Source of the DNA: Clostridiales bacterium
GTDB taxonomy: Bacteria > Bacillota > Clostridia > Lachnospirales > Lachnospiraceae
NCBI GenBank assembly: GCA_029267975.1
Contig: JAJUHH010000015.1
Coordinates: 1 to 18,601, forward strand
DNA: 18,601 nucleotides
Reading direction: 5' to 3'
In this document: positions 1 to 7,651 of the stretch, in pieces
How positions within the stretch are numbered: position 1 is the first letter of the stretch
Layout of the letters: every line of letters begins with the position of its first letter
The notes under the pieces: generated by a model
What the model was told of the DNA's origin: nothing
Databases searched by the model: none
The model's input: the letters and a program-made list of their open reading frames with translations, nothing else
Program-made: the position numbers and the translations under genes

Positions 1-141
1 AGCTGTGCGGAAGGTTACCTCTGCACAGGGAAGTCCACCATCAACCAAAGCTTTGGCCAAGGGCACTGCATCCTTTGCATCATCCAGCTTAATGACGGGA
101 ACAATACCCATCTTCTGAATCTTACTTAACATCTCATTCAT
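1..141 (-). CDS. eda: KDPG / 4-hydroxy-2-oxoglutarate aldolase, N-terminal fragment
   Basis: Only the first 47 codons are inside the window; the gene continues past the left edge. The enzyme is a class I aldolase that splits 2-keto-3-deoxy-6-phosphogluconate into pyruvate and glyceraldehyde-3-phosphate in sugar-acid breakdown. The visible part has the family start: a short helix (MLSKIQKMGIVPVIKLDD), then the ALVDGGLPCAEVTFRT strand. E41 and R45 of that strand correspond to the active-site Glu and the phosphate-contacting Arg region of the family. The start at 141 is set by GGAGG about 8 nt upstream. ATG at codon 4 is an in-frame alternative without its own ribosome site. Assignment is from family resemblance; the Schiff-base lysine is not visible. 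Confidence 0.85.
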   Translation of the reverse strand, partial: MNEMLSKIQKMGIVPVIKLDDAKDAVPLAKALVDGGLPCAEVTFRTA

Positions 142-280
142 CTTAGAATTCCTCCAGTAGATTAATATGTATCATGATTTAGCAAGCTAATAAAACTTGT
201 CTAAAATATGCCATCTTAAGCAGCACTGTTACAAATGCTATTGTCACTGTTAAATTTAGATAATAGATTCGAATTCATAT

Positions 281-314
281 CATAGAATCATTTTTATCAT
301 AGAATCATTTTTAT
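281..314. repeat. 17-bp perfect tandem duplication
   Basis: The 17-bp unit catagaatcatttttat occurs twice in a row (281-297, 298-314), followed by a partial third copy (tatagaat, 315-322). It lies in the 193-bp AT-rich gap between cvpA and the aldolase gene, just past the cvpA stop codon. The gap also holds two direct copies of CACTGTTA (about 224-253). I see no convincing terminator for cvpA here, so read-through is possible. Confidence 0.8.
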
Positions 315-334
315 TATAGAATTACTATTACGTA

Positions 335-1027
335 CTAAAGAATGGTCATTGTAATCCCAGTGATAAAATGCAGCAGAAAATTATTATTGTAAATGATACT
401 TAAAAACTCGCTTTCAGCAATCATCTCCATCATCTTCTGACCAAGCTGCGTGCTTCCAAAAACAGTAAGCAAAATAAAGCCCAGCCATACCAGAATCAGG
501 CCGTGCACTGCTCCGGCAAGCAGACCTGCCGTCTTATTCATAGAATTTAATAGTGGCAGCTTACTGATCAAATCAAGGGCAATGCAGATCACCCCAAGCA
601 ATATGGAAATAGCAAGAAAGGTACCGATAAAGGAGATCCCATTGATGATCATACCAGTAAGATAATGACTTACATATTCCTTGAAACTGTTGCTTGCCAG
701 TGCTGCATAATTCTCTGTGGTATTATTCTTGATTAAACTTTCCTTTATGGACTTAGGCAGCTTCAGCTCCCCAATGGCATCTTCCTGCTTGTCCTCTTCT
801 ACCTCTTCTCCAAAAGGAAGCATTTTTATCACTTTACCTGAAATGCTGTCATAGATTTTTTCATTTTCCATAAGATAATCCTTCACCACCGGACTGATCC
901 ATATGGTGAGAATTACCGCAAGTATCATAGAAACAAGAGAGAATATCGTCTTAATCAGACCAACTCTCATACCTATGATGGCATTGCCTAATAAAACAAC
1001 CAACACTACAACCAATAACCAATTCAT
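335..1027 (-). CDS. CvpA family integral membrane protein
   Basis: A 230-residue membrane protein of the CvpA (colicin V production) family, whose exact role in Firmicutes is not settled. Hydrophobic segments lie near residues 2-20, 22-46, 122-150 and 165-190. A charged stretch (about 50-118, with EEVEEDKQED) sits between the two pairs. The start of TM1-TM2, with NAIIGMRVGLIKTIFSLVS, is the typical CvpA opening: a short loop with Gly and Arg, then a second helix. The start at 1027 is supported by GGAGATC about 7 nt upstream. It lies 96 bp downstream of the DUF5711 gene with no clear terminator between them, so the two are probably co-transcribed. Confidence 0.8.
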   Translation of the reverse strand: MNWLLVVVLVVLLGNAIIGMRVGLIKTIFSLVSMILAVILTIWISPVVKDYLMENEKIYDSISGKVIKMLPFGEEVEEDKQEDAIGELKLPKSIKESLIKNNTTENYAALASNSFKEYVSHYLTGMIINGISFIGTFLAISILLGVICIALDLISKLPLLNSMNKTAGLLAGAVHGLILVWLGFILLTVFGSTQLGQKMMEMIAESEFLSIIYNNNFLLHFITGITMTIL

Positions 1028-1123
1028 TCTTGATCTCCATTCTAACGAAATACTTAATTAACCAGATAAATAGTCTGCCTCGCTTTCATCTGCTATAGCT
1101 ATAAGATGTAAATTGCATTTACA

Positions 1124-2296
1124 CTATTCTACCAACGATATCTGAGATATCTTATCTTCATTGATCAGGAAATATCTATCCAGATGGTTAATGGGATAAA
1201 CCGCATTGATGTTCGCCTCAAAGGTCTGGCTGAATTTCACTTTACCATTCAGCTTTAAGACAACACAGGATATGTTGTCATTCATAATGATCTCCTCACC
1301 GGACATATAGATATTGGTATAGTCATAATCCAGCTTTTTGTCCAGAACCTTGGTGCCGTCAAGCTTGTATACGATAAGTTGATGATAGCCCTGTTCTCCC
1401 TGCTCCAGTACCACGCCCACATAAGCATCACTATAAAAAATACTATGTAAATTATTCTCAAAGTTCACTTCTGCAACAACATTCGGTGTCTCACTATAGG
1501 AGAATATTACAAAGCCGTTATCCTTGAACAGACAGGCAGTATTATTATTGTTAAAGATAACTCTTGGAGTTAGGATATCCTTGAATTCATAATAGCCCAT
1601 AATCTGGTCTATCCAGTTCTGGCCCACTTCACCAAAATTATAGAAGGTTGCCTTACTGGTTAGCTTGCCGCCGGTTACTGACAGGTAATTGCTGATTAGT
1701 CTTTTGCCATCATTGGATAAACTCATATCCAGCGGATATCCATGCTCACCGTTATTCGTTCCTATCTGAGCAAGATCAGTGCCATCAGAATCCAATAGAT
1801 AGATATAATTCTCATCCTTGTTCTCCATTAAAACTGCAATCACACCCTGGGATGAAATTTCCGCCTTGATGATGTCATAGGGTACAGTTAAGCTGGCAAC
1901 CGTACCTTTGCTATTAAATACTCCAAGAGAATTTCCGCCCTGATCTGCAACCAGCACATAATCACCACAAATATCTACAATAGGCTTGTCCATCTCATAG
2001 GATCCGTTCCAGACCAGCTTGCCGTCTTTATCTATCGCAGTAATACCGTCCCTGGTATACTTCACAACCATACTTCCATAGCTCAAATACTTAGCTGTGC
2101 TTCCTGCTGCATTATCAATTGAACTGATCGTCTCAAAGCTACTGTAGCTTCTATTGTTCAGATAATATAAATAGACAGACGCTCCGACTGCAATGATAAG
2201 GATCAAAGCAATGATTATGAAATTACGGATTCGCCTTATTCTCTTCTTACGATTACCATAATCCCTGATTGATTGTCCACCATTTTCCTGCGCCAT
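1124..2296 (-). CDS. DUF5711 family single-pass membrane protein with repeat (propeller-like) ectodomain
   Basis: 390 residues. A short N-terminal tail ends in a basic cluster (RNRKKRIRRIR, about 15-25), followed by one transmembrane helix (about 26-46) and a long extracellular part. The basic cluster predicts the N terminus inside the cell. The ectodomain has repeating strand units of the kind 'YVLVADQGGNSLGVFNSKG' and 'NYIYLLDSDGTDLAQIG', as in WD40/PQQ-like beta-propellers, and matches my memory of the DUF5711 family common in Lachnospiraceae. Function is unknown; a sensory or envelope role is only inference. A strong GGGGAG ribosome site sits 8 nt before ATG, and a good promoter lies just upstream (2327-2355). 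cvpA follows. Confidence 0.75.
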   Translation of the reverse strand: MAQENGGQSIRDYGNRKKRIRRIRNFIIIALILIIAVGASVYLYYLNNRSYSSFETISSIDNAAGSTAKYLSYGSMVVKYTRDGITAIDKDGKLVWNGSYEMDKPIVDICGDYVLVADQGGNSLGVFNSKGTVASLTVPYDIIKAEISSQGVIAVLMENKDENYIYLLDSDGTDLAQIGTNNGEHGYPLDMSLSNDGKRLISNYLSVTGGKLTSKATFYNFGEVGQNWIDQIMGYYEFKDILTPRVIFNNNNTACLFKDNGFVIFSYSETPNVVAEVNFENNLHSIFYSDAYVGVVLEQGEQGYHQLIVYKLDGTKVLDKKLDYDYTNIYMSGEEIIMNDNISCVVLKLNGKVKFSQTFEANINAVYPINHLDRYFLINEDKISQISLVE

Positions 2297-2326
2297 ATCT
2301 TACTCCCCATGGTTTTATTTATAGTG

Positions 2327-2355
2327 ATTATAACTCATTTCCCCAAGCTTGACAC
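2327..2355 (-). promoter_or_regulatory. Sigma-A-type promoter of the DUF5711-cvpA unit
   Basis: Read on the minus strand: -35 GTGTCA (4 of 6 to TTGACA), a 17-nt spacer, and a perfect -10 TATAAT (2332-2327), about 30 nt before the start codon of the DUF5711 gene. It lies downstream of the LysM-gene terminator, so the two units look independent. Confidence 0.65.
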
Positions 2356-2410
2356 CTATTATTTTTATCATAAAGGTGGAAAATCGTTGACTGATCGTAT
2401 AGAGGACACA

Positions 2411-2456
2411 ATAAAACAGGTGCTTTCCTAAAGTTACTCGCTTAAGAATAGCACCT
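2411..2456 (-). terminator. Intrinsic terminator after the LysM/MPN-like gene
   Basis: On the minus strand AGGTGCT (2456-2450) pairs with AGCACCT (2424-2418). The internal part can also pair (TTAAG near CTTTA), and the hairpin is followed by GTTTTATT. It begins 8 bp past the stop codon of the LysM gene. Confidence 0.75.
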
Positions 2457-2464
2457 TTTTCCTA

Positions 2465-3811
2465 CTATGGAACTATGAGCTTTTGACCCACATAAATATA
2501 ATCCTGGTTTTCGATATTATTAAGCTCCATAATCTGCTGAACCTTGGTATAGGTATTGTAAAGCTTATAGCTGATGTCTGCCAGGGTATCCCCGGCCTTT
2601 ACTATATAATACTTCACCTGCTGCACTGCTTCCTCATCACTTTCCTCTTCGGCTAAATCATCCCCCGGCGTGGAAGTTGGCTCCTCGTCATCCTCCTTAT
2701 GATTGGCGAATTCATTCTTCTCCGGCTCACTATTCGTCTGTGTGTTATTGCTTTGTGTTTCCTCCTGGTGATCAGCATCGTCAATGGGTTTCACCTCTCC
2801 CGGTGACATTTCAATATCCAGGCTCTCATCCTCCGAGGCACTGTCATCCGAAGCCTCTGAAGCATCCTCTCCCACTGAGGCATCCGTGCTGTCAGAGGGT
2901 TGTCCTTTTACTACCGAGGTCTTTGAATCAAGATCCGAACCACTGGAAGAGAAGATCGACTTTACCTCCTGCATATTCTCCTGTAGATGATTTAGGGTAT
3001 CCTGCATACTTTTCATCTGGTCATAATTATTGAGGATAGCTGCTCCGACAACCAGTACTATGACAGCCAGTAAGGTGCCTGCTGCATACATCAACCTGGT
3101 GACATTTTTGCTGTCCTCCTGTATTGCCTTCTTATTCTGCAATACTTCTCTGATATTTTTGGATACCTTATCATCATAGGAAGCCTCCATACTCTGGGCT
3201 TCATCCCCTCTATGGTCTATCATATAGGTCTGCATCTCTTCGTTCTTCTCGTAATATATGTAATAGCCATCCAGCTTGGTCAAGCGGTTGTTCTCAAAGC
3301 TATAGAAAGCCTCCTCCTTCTCCATATTGTCATAGATCAGCAGCGCCTTGTCCTGCCCTGCAAAGTTATCAATATGCAGCTTGGTGATCTTGTCCTTATC
3401 CTCCAGAAGATAACCCGGACCTCCCAAAAACCAGCCCACGATCTCCATCTCCACAAAATATTTTTTGATTTCTTCATAGATGTTTGTCCAAGAGTCATTG
3501 GTGAATATAACATCGGATGCAGAATCTGCCTCTTTTACTTCCACGGCTCCCGATACAAAAATATTCCGGCAATTATCCAGTTTAATGCACTGCCCCACCA
3601 GTACTGCAGCCCTGCATTTTGAATAATCGCCTCCTACCAGCTGCTTTACATAAGTCATGACATAATCTTCAACATATATTTTCTTTGTAGTATTACTTTT
3701 TCCAATCTGCCGTACGTTCTTGGGCATCTTAAAGGAAGCTTGCAACCGATTCGGGTTCTTGTCCGCGCTATCACTGCTATGTATATTTTCAATCACACGA
3801 CTCACTCCCAT
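2465..3811 (-). CDS. Membrane protein: inactive MPN/JAMM-like domain, TM, acidic linker, C-terminal LysM
   Basis: 448 residues in four parts. Residues about 43-190 resemble an MPN (JAB/Mov34) domain: KIYVEDYVMTYVKQL, then RAAVLVGQ, SGAVEV, EIVGWFLGGPGY (123-134) and KALLIYD (155-161). These line up with the usual helix, GxLxG strand, GAVEV, VGWYHSHPG and AVVVD elements. The metal-binding HSH is replaced by LGG (129-131), and the upstream Glu is also missing, so it would be a non-catalytic MPN domain. A transmembrane helix follows at 241-262. Next come a short coiled-coil-like stretch (264-288) and a Ser/Asp/Glu-rich linker (290-398). A canonical LysM domain closes the protein (400-448, starting YYIVKAGDTLADISYKLY), which binds peptidoglycan or chitin-type glycans. 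LysM is therefore probably outside and the MPN-like part inside. The ribosome site (AGGA) is modest. The LysM and TM calls are firm; the MPN call is my own alignment by eye. Confidence 0.8.
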   Translation of the reverse strand: MGVSRVIENIHSSDSADKNPNRLQASFKMPKNVRQIGKSNTTKKIYVEDYVMTYVKQLVGGDYSKCRAAVLVGQCIKLDNCRNIFVSGAVEVKEADSASDVIFTNDSWTNIYEEIKKYFVEMEIVGWFLGGPGYLLEDKDKITKLHIDNFAGQDKALLIYDNMEKEEAFYSFENNRLTKLDGYYIYYEKNEEMQTYMIDHRGDEAQSMEASYDDKVSKNIREVLQNKKAIQEDSKNVTRLMYAAGTLLAVIVLVVGAAILNNYDQMKSMQDTLNHLQENMQEVKSIFSSSGSDLDSKTSVVKGQPSDSTDASVGEDASEASDDSASEDESLDIEMSPGEVKPIDDADHQEETQSNNTQTNSEPEKNEFANHKEDDEEPTSTPGDDLAEEESDEEAVQQVKYYIVKAGDTLADISYKLYNTYTKVQQIMELNNIENQDYIYVGQKLIVP

Positions 3812-4160
3812 CTATCTATTTTCCTGCCATTCCTGGCAGCAGAGCATTCGATCCTAAAATATAGATTATGATAGCATATTATGGACAGGCTTTTTGTCGT
3901 ATCCGGCTCCTGTCAAGGAAGAACTTATCCTCATTATTCTACCGAAAATGCGTTAAATCGCTTCCATATACATTGTTTTTTCAGGGAATTAGGATTTTAA
4001 ACCCGAAATAAATGCTATTTTGCCTTGTAAACACTGAATTTTTCTGGCTTTCCACGTCTATATTACGATTTTTTGGTAATACTTAATTTAAGCGTTTTCA
4101 TATGATTAAGTACATCGAAATGAATGAATAAACGCACCATTATGAAAGGTATGTGTTTGC
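3812..4160. other. 349-bp gap between divergent LysM gene and yyaC
   Basis: AT-rich and non-coding on both strands as far as I can see. It must hold the promoters for both flanking genes. A TTGACA occurs on the minus strand (about 3919-3914), but no good -10 follows at 16-18 nt. A short inverted pair GACAGG/CCTGTC (about 3882-3919) and ATTAC...GTAAT (about 4062-4080) are the only repeats noted. Confidence 0.5.
4076..4105 (+). promoter_or_regulatory. Possible forespore (SigG/SigF-like) promoter of yyaC
   Basis: GTAATA, a 17-nt spacer and CATATGA resemble a SigG-type -35/-10 pair, 55 bp before the yyaC start. yyaC-type genes are forespore-expressed in Bacillus, so such a promoter would be expected. 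The match is weak and no sigma-A promoter is obvious. Confidence 0.3.
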
Positions 4161-4745
4161 ATGAGTATTTTCCTGAAAAAAAAGGGCGGGATCACCTATT
4201 ATGACTCCTCGCAGAAATCCACGGCATATGAACTTGGCTGCTCCTTGATGGAATTAATCAGAGAACAGGTTCTGTTAAACCGGACCATAATATTTCTATG
4301 CATTGGTTCTGACAGAGCGACGGGAGATAGTCTGGGACCACTCATCGGATATAAGTTGTCCAAATATAAGAAGCACCATAATTACCAGGTCTATGGTACC
4401 TTGGAAGAGCCGGTTCATGCCAAGAATCTCAAGGAAACCATTGAGCGTATCTATCAAACCTATGATGATGCTTTCGTCATTGCAATCGATGCTTCCCTTG
4501 GTCGGTCCGATCATATCGGGTATATCACCCTTGGTCAGGGACCGCTAAAACCCGGTGCCGGTGTAGACAAAGAATTGCCTGCAGTAGGAGATGTGTATAT
4601 TACCGGGATTGTGAATTTCTCTGGCTTTGCCGACCATATGCTGCTGCAGACCACACGACTAAACATCGTTATGGGTATGGCAGATGTCATCTTCCTTGGG
4701 ATCAATTACTGTATCAGCAGGTTGAAGCAGCCTAGTCTGACCTAA
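4161..4745 (+). CDS. yyaC: Spore protease YyaC (HybD/GPR-like fold)
   Basis: 194 residues, the usual length for YyaC. The family is related in fold to hydrogenase-maturation proteases and the germination protease GPR, and is found in endospore formers; its natural substrate is not firmly known. Visible family motifs: CIGSDRATGDSLGPLIG (47-63) with the acidic residue D56, TLEEPVHAKNL (80-90), IAIDASLG (107-114), GPLKPGAGV (127-135) and GDVYITG (143-149). The ribosome site is AAAGG, 11 nt before ATG, slightly long spacing. It is the only plus-strand gene here and is divergent from the LysM gene. A two-way terminator separates it from secF. It indicates that the host sporulates. Confidence 0.9.
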   Translation: MSIFLKKKGGITYYDSSQKSTAYELGCSLMELIREQVLLNRTIIFLCIGSDRATGDSLGPLIGYKLSKYKKHHNYQVYGTLEEPVHAKNLKETIERIYQTYDDAFVIAIDASLGRSDHIGYITLGQGPLKPGAGVDKELPAVGDVYITGIVNFSGFADHMLLQTTRLNIVMGMADVIFLGINYCISRLKQPSLT

Positions 4746-4777
4746 CAGAAGATTATTATACCTTCAAAAGAAAACAA

Positions 4778-4850
4778 AAAAGCCGACTCATGGCGGAGAC
4801 AGTTCTAAGTTACTTAGTAAAACTGCTCCTATCCACGAATCGGCTTTTAT
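4778..4850. terminator. Bidirectional terminator between yyaC and secF
   Basis: A long imperfect hairpin. AAAAGCCGA (4778-4786) pairs with TCGGCTTTT (4840-4848). Then come TCATGG/CCACGA with one mismatch, GGAG/CTCC, CAGTT/AACTG, and an apical CTAAG-TTA-CTTAG. A-rich on the left and T-rich on the right, it can end transcription of yyaC on plus and secF on minus. Confidence 0.85.
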
Positions 4851-4913
4851 TTGTCAATGACTATTTATCAATTTTTATTATTATTTTGCTGGATATTCAT
4901 TATCCATGTATGC

Positions 4914-5954
4914 CTAGAAGCTTGTAGGCTTATAGGTATTGATCTTTTTCTTCGGCTCTTCGAAGAGGATGGTGTTAGACTTTCTCTTCTTCCACATTAC
5001 CCAAAGAGGACCGGCAATACAAATTGTAGAGTAGCATCCGCTAATGGAACCAACAGCCATAGGCAGCGCAAAGGACTGGATGGAGCTGATGCTGTTGGCA
5101 AATGCCAAAATGTATACCAGGCTGACACTGATCATTACGGCTACGTTGGTATTAATGGAACGCATCATTGACTGGGTGATGGACAAGTCTGTGATAGCCT
5201 CCACCGGATAACCAATATAATCCTTGGCATTCTCTCTGATACGGTCATAAATAACTATCGTATCGTTGATGGAATAACCAATGATACTGAGTACCACGGC
5301 AACAAAGGACTCGCCGATCGGTATCTTAAAGATAACACAGGTAAAGAATACGATCAGGCAGTCATGCAGCAGTGCGACCAGCGCTGTGATACCTGCAGAA
5401 AGTCCACCCATCATCTTAAAGCGAATCCATACATACAGTAACACCAGTACGCCCGCCAATACAATGGATATAATACCATTTCTTAAGAACTTCTTACCAA
5501 AGAAAGGCTCCACCATGGAGGATTCGGACAGCTTTAAATCAGCATCAGGAAATGCTTTCTTTAACTCACTGTTAAAGGTATCCTGGTCTGCAACATTCAT
5601 ACCATAATTACCGGCAATGTTAAATACCAGTTTCTTCTCTCCGGATGCAATATCCTCTACCAACTGTGTGGAAACCGGACGATTCAGCTGTGTGCTGGCA
5701 AAATCACCTGCGGCATCTTCATCAATATCTCCCACGTAAGTGTATTTTAACATGGCACCACCAGTGAACTGAATATCCAGCTTCACACCGTCAACAAATG
5801 CCATGATCACACCAATTAACATAACGGACAAAGAGATCGCAAAGAAAATAAAACGCTTCTTATAAAATCCGATAATATGGTTTTCCTTATACATCTCTGG
5901 AGTAACCGCAATTTCTTTTACTTTTAAATTCTTTGTATCTTTTACATCTTTCAT
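4914..5954 (-). CDS. secF: Protein translocase subunit SecF
   Basis: 346 residues. With SecD it forms the RND-type SecDF membrane complex that uses the proton gradient to help pull exported proteins from SecYEG. Visible features: TM1 at about 33-54, the extracytoplasmic LDIQFTGG motif (59-66), a P1-type domain to about 150, and then five helices. The conserved GYSINDTIVIYDRIREN signature (226-242) follows TM4, and D198 lies within the preceding helix. The start codon overlaps the secD stop by 4 nt (ATGA), and its GGAGGG ribosome site lies inside the end of secD, so translation is probably coupled. The C-terminal tail is basic and cytoplasmic. It ends 64 bp before the two-way terminator. Confidence 0.95.
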   Translation of the reverse strand: MKDVKDTKNLKVKEIAVTPEMYKENHIIGFYKKRFIFFAISLSVMLIGVIMAFVDGVKLDIQFTGGAMLKYTYVGDIDEDAAGDFASTQLNRPVSTQLVEDIASGEKKLVFNIAGNYGMNVADQDTFNSELKKAFPDADLKLSESSMVEPFFGKKFLRNGIISIVLAGVLVLLYVWIRFKMMGGLSAGITALVALLHDCLIVFFTCVIFKIPIGESFVAVVLSIIGYSINDTIVIYDRIRENAKDYIGYPVEAITDLSITQSMMRSINTNVAVMISVSLVYILAFANSISSIQSFALPMAVGSISGCYSTICIAGPLWVMWKKRKSNTILFEEPKKKINTYKPTSF

Positions 5955-7207
5955 AGTGTTACCCTCCTTGACAAGCAGGTATAGAAGGCCGGCTTGCGCA
6001 TAAATTTATAGGAGCTAATAGACCTAACCATTAACCGGGACGCTGTCACACCTGCAAGGAAGTTAAATACAATACCTGCAAGTAATGTATATGCGAAGGA
6101 TTGAAGCGTTCCTGAACCCAGAGCCATTAATATAAATGCAACAATAAGCACAGTAATATTACCATCAAATACTGAGCTGAAGGCATTCTTGAAACCGGCT
6201 GCAATTGCCGATTCAACACTCTTACCTGATTTGATCTCCTCACTGATACGTTCTGATATAATAACATTTGCATCAACACCCATACCAATGGAAAGAATAA
6301 TACCGGCAATACCGTCTAAGGTCAGTGTCATCTGCGGTACGGAAAGTGCCAAAATCGATCCTGCCACCTGAATGGATAAGGAAATGCAGGCAACAAAACC
6401 ACATACACGGTAGTAGAATATCAGGAAGATACAAATGGCAGCAAACGCTATACCACCGGCCAGAATCATGACATTCATGGCTCCTGCACCAAGGCTGGGG
6501 CTAATGGTGCTGTAGTTCTTCGTGATCATAGAGAAGGGAAGCGCACCGGAATTAATCTTATCAGATAAATCCTTGGCTTCATTATAGTCATCCATACCGG
6601 TAATTACTGCTTGTCCTTCGGAAATATGTGTCTGTACGGTAGCAGACTGAATCAGGGTCTCATCCATGTAGATATTAATCAGCTTACCTACCAGCTTCGC
6701 GGTAGCATCGCTGAACAGCTTCGTACCTTCCGCATCAAAGGTAAGGCTTACCACATAGGAATTGGTCTGCTGATCAACTTGCGGAGCGGCTTTCTGTACA
6801 TGCTCACCGGTCAATAGAATGTTACCCTCTGAATCCTGGAAGGTTAACTGAGCTGTTTCACCCAATTCCTTAATCGCAGCTTCGGGGTCAAACTCTGTCT
6901 CATCTGCCTTCCAAGGGAAACGCACAATAATATAGCCGTTGTCTTTGTCGATAATAACCTCACGGTCCATAATATTTTGCCAGTCAAGACGGGTTTCAAT
7001 GATGGCTTTTGCAGCCTCTAACTCATCCACTGTCGGCTTGCGGTCAAGGCCCTCCGGCTGGAATGCGGCTTCCACACCACCGCGAATATCAATACCAAAA
7101 CGCATATCCGGCGCACCCTTGATTGGGCCAATACCATAACGAGCCGTATATATCATCAGTATTGCAAATAATACTACAATAAAAAATACTGGCTTATTCT
7201 TATTCAT
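5951..7207 (-). CDS. secD: Protein translocase subunit SecD
   Basis: 418 residues, typical of clostridial SecD. TM1 at about 6-23 is followed by the FGIDIRGG motif (37-44) and a large external P1 head domain to about 240, including the DxxGxxxF-type strand near 158-165. Five C-terminal helices carry the conserved TLDGIAGIILSIGMGVDANV (295-314), with D298 and D312 as candidate proton-relay residues. The ribosome site AAGAAAGGA lies 8 nt before ATG. That site can pair with the 3' end of the upstream orf136 (see 7218-7284), which suggests regulated initiation. Only 27 nt separate secD from orf136, so they form one transcript with secF. No yajC is adjacent. Confidence 0.95.
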   Translation of the reverse strand: MNKNKPVFFIVVLFAILMIYTARYGIGPIKGAPDMRFGIDIRGGVEAAFQPEGLDRKPTVDELEAAKAIIETRLDWQNIMDREVIIDKDNGYIIVRFPWKADETEFDPEAAIKELGETAQLTFQDSEGNILLTGEHVQKAAPQVDQQTNSYVVSLTFDAEGTKLFSDATAKLVGKLINIYMDETLIQSATVQTHISEGQAVITGMDDYNEAKDLSDKINSGALPFSMITKNYSTISPSLGAGAMNVMILAGGIAFAAICIFLIFYYRVCGFVACISLSIQVAGSILALSVPQMTLTLDGIAGIILSIGMGVDANVIISERISEEIKSGKSVESAIAAGFKNAFSSVFDGNITVLIVAFILMALGSGTLQSFAYTLLAGIVFNFLAGVTASRLMVRSISSYKFMRKPAFYTCLSRRVTL

Positions 7208-7217
7208 TATTACTGTC

Positions 7218-7284
7218 CTTTCTTATTTTTCTTTCTATAAATAGGAATATAACCTGTCAGGAGGAGCATGTCCACCCAAGAAAG
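7218..7284 (-). promoter_or_regulatory. Possible helix hiding the secD ribosome site
   Basis: On the transcript CTTTCTT (7284-7278, codons 121-123 of orf136) is exactly complementary to AAGAAAG (7224-7218), part of the secD Shine-Dalgarno sequence. A local hairpin GCCCC-TCATG-GGGGC (7298-7284) competes for the same region. A ribosome stalled at codons 127-128 would reach roughly to 7281 and disturb both. Seen as complementarity only; function is inferred by analogy with VemP and MifM. Confidence 0.4.
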
Positions 7285-7645
7285 CCCCCATGAGGGGCAA
7301 TCTTTCCTGTCTATTCTTATGATAGGTTGATATATAAGTCAGTAAAATACCTAAGGTAAATATTGAGAGTACAAGCACATCAGAAGAACGGCTTAAAATT
7401 CTCTGCAGGTCCTTCTGATTTCGAACCACAATATATTTGATTTCAGCATTGCCCAGCAGCTCGCTGCCGGTATAATCCCTGATAAAATATTCTTCGCCAT
7501 ATGCCGTATAGGGCTGATAATTACTCTGCTTAGAAGGATTATGATAGGCATAGGTATTCGGTGTTGCGACAAATTGCAAAACGAAGGAAACGCTAAGCAG
7601 CAGCGCAATGCTGTAAGATCTTTTTCTATTTTGTCGATACAACAT
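7235..7645 (-). CDS. Candidate secretion-monitoring arrest peptide upstream of secDF
   Basis: 136 residues with no enzymatic family recognised. The basic n-region (RQNRKR, 4-9) and hydrophobic stretch (11-29) form a signal peptide or anchor, with TYA-YHN as a possible cleavage site at about 33. A polar region follows, then a second hydrophobic segment (about 88-106), a basic stop-transfer region (HKNRQER) and the tail GAFLGGHAPPDRLYSYL. HAPP occupies 126-129, seven residues before the end. Known Sec-monitoring arrest peptides (for example VemP, ApdA, ApdP) are encoded just before secDF, and several carry an R-A-P-P-like motif near the C terminus. Position, signal and tail all fit. The ribosome site GGAGGGG is 6 nt from ATG and can be buried in a leader hairpin. 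Alternative: an ordinary small membrane protein. Arrest is not proven. Confidence 0.65.
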   Translation of the reverse strand: MLYRQNRKRSYSIALLLSVSFVLQFVATPNTYAYHNPSKQSNYQPYTAYGEEYFIRDYTGSELLGNAEIKYIVVRNQKDLQRILSRSSDVLVLSIFTLGILLTYISTYHKNRQERLPLMGAFLGGHAPPDRLYSYL

Positions 7646-7651
7646 TATTAT

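Noticed and set aside
2890..3010. Repeat-like Ser/Asp/Glu tract in the LysM protein as a separate repeat element
   Set aside because: It is an ordinary low-complexity linker between TM and LysM with no regular nucleotide repeat unit.
3212..3622. 136-codon open frame on plus opposite the LysM gene
   Set aside because: It mirrors the conserved MPN-like region of the minus gene and has no ribosome site or family resemblance.
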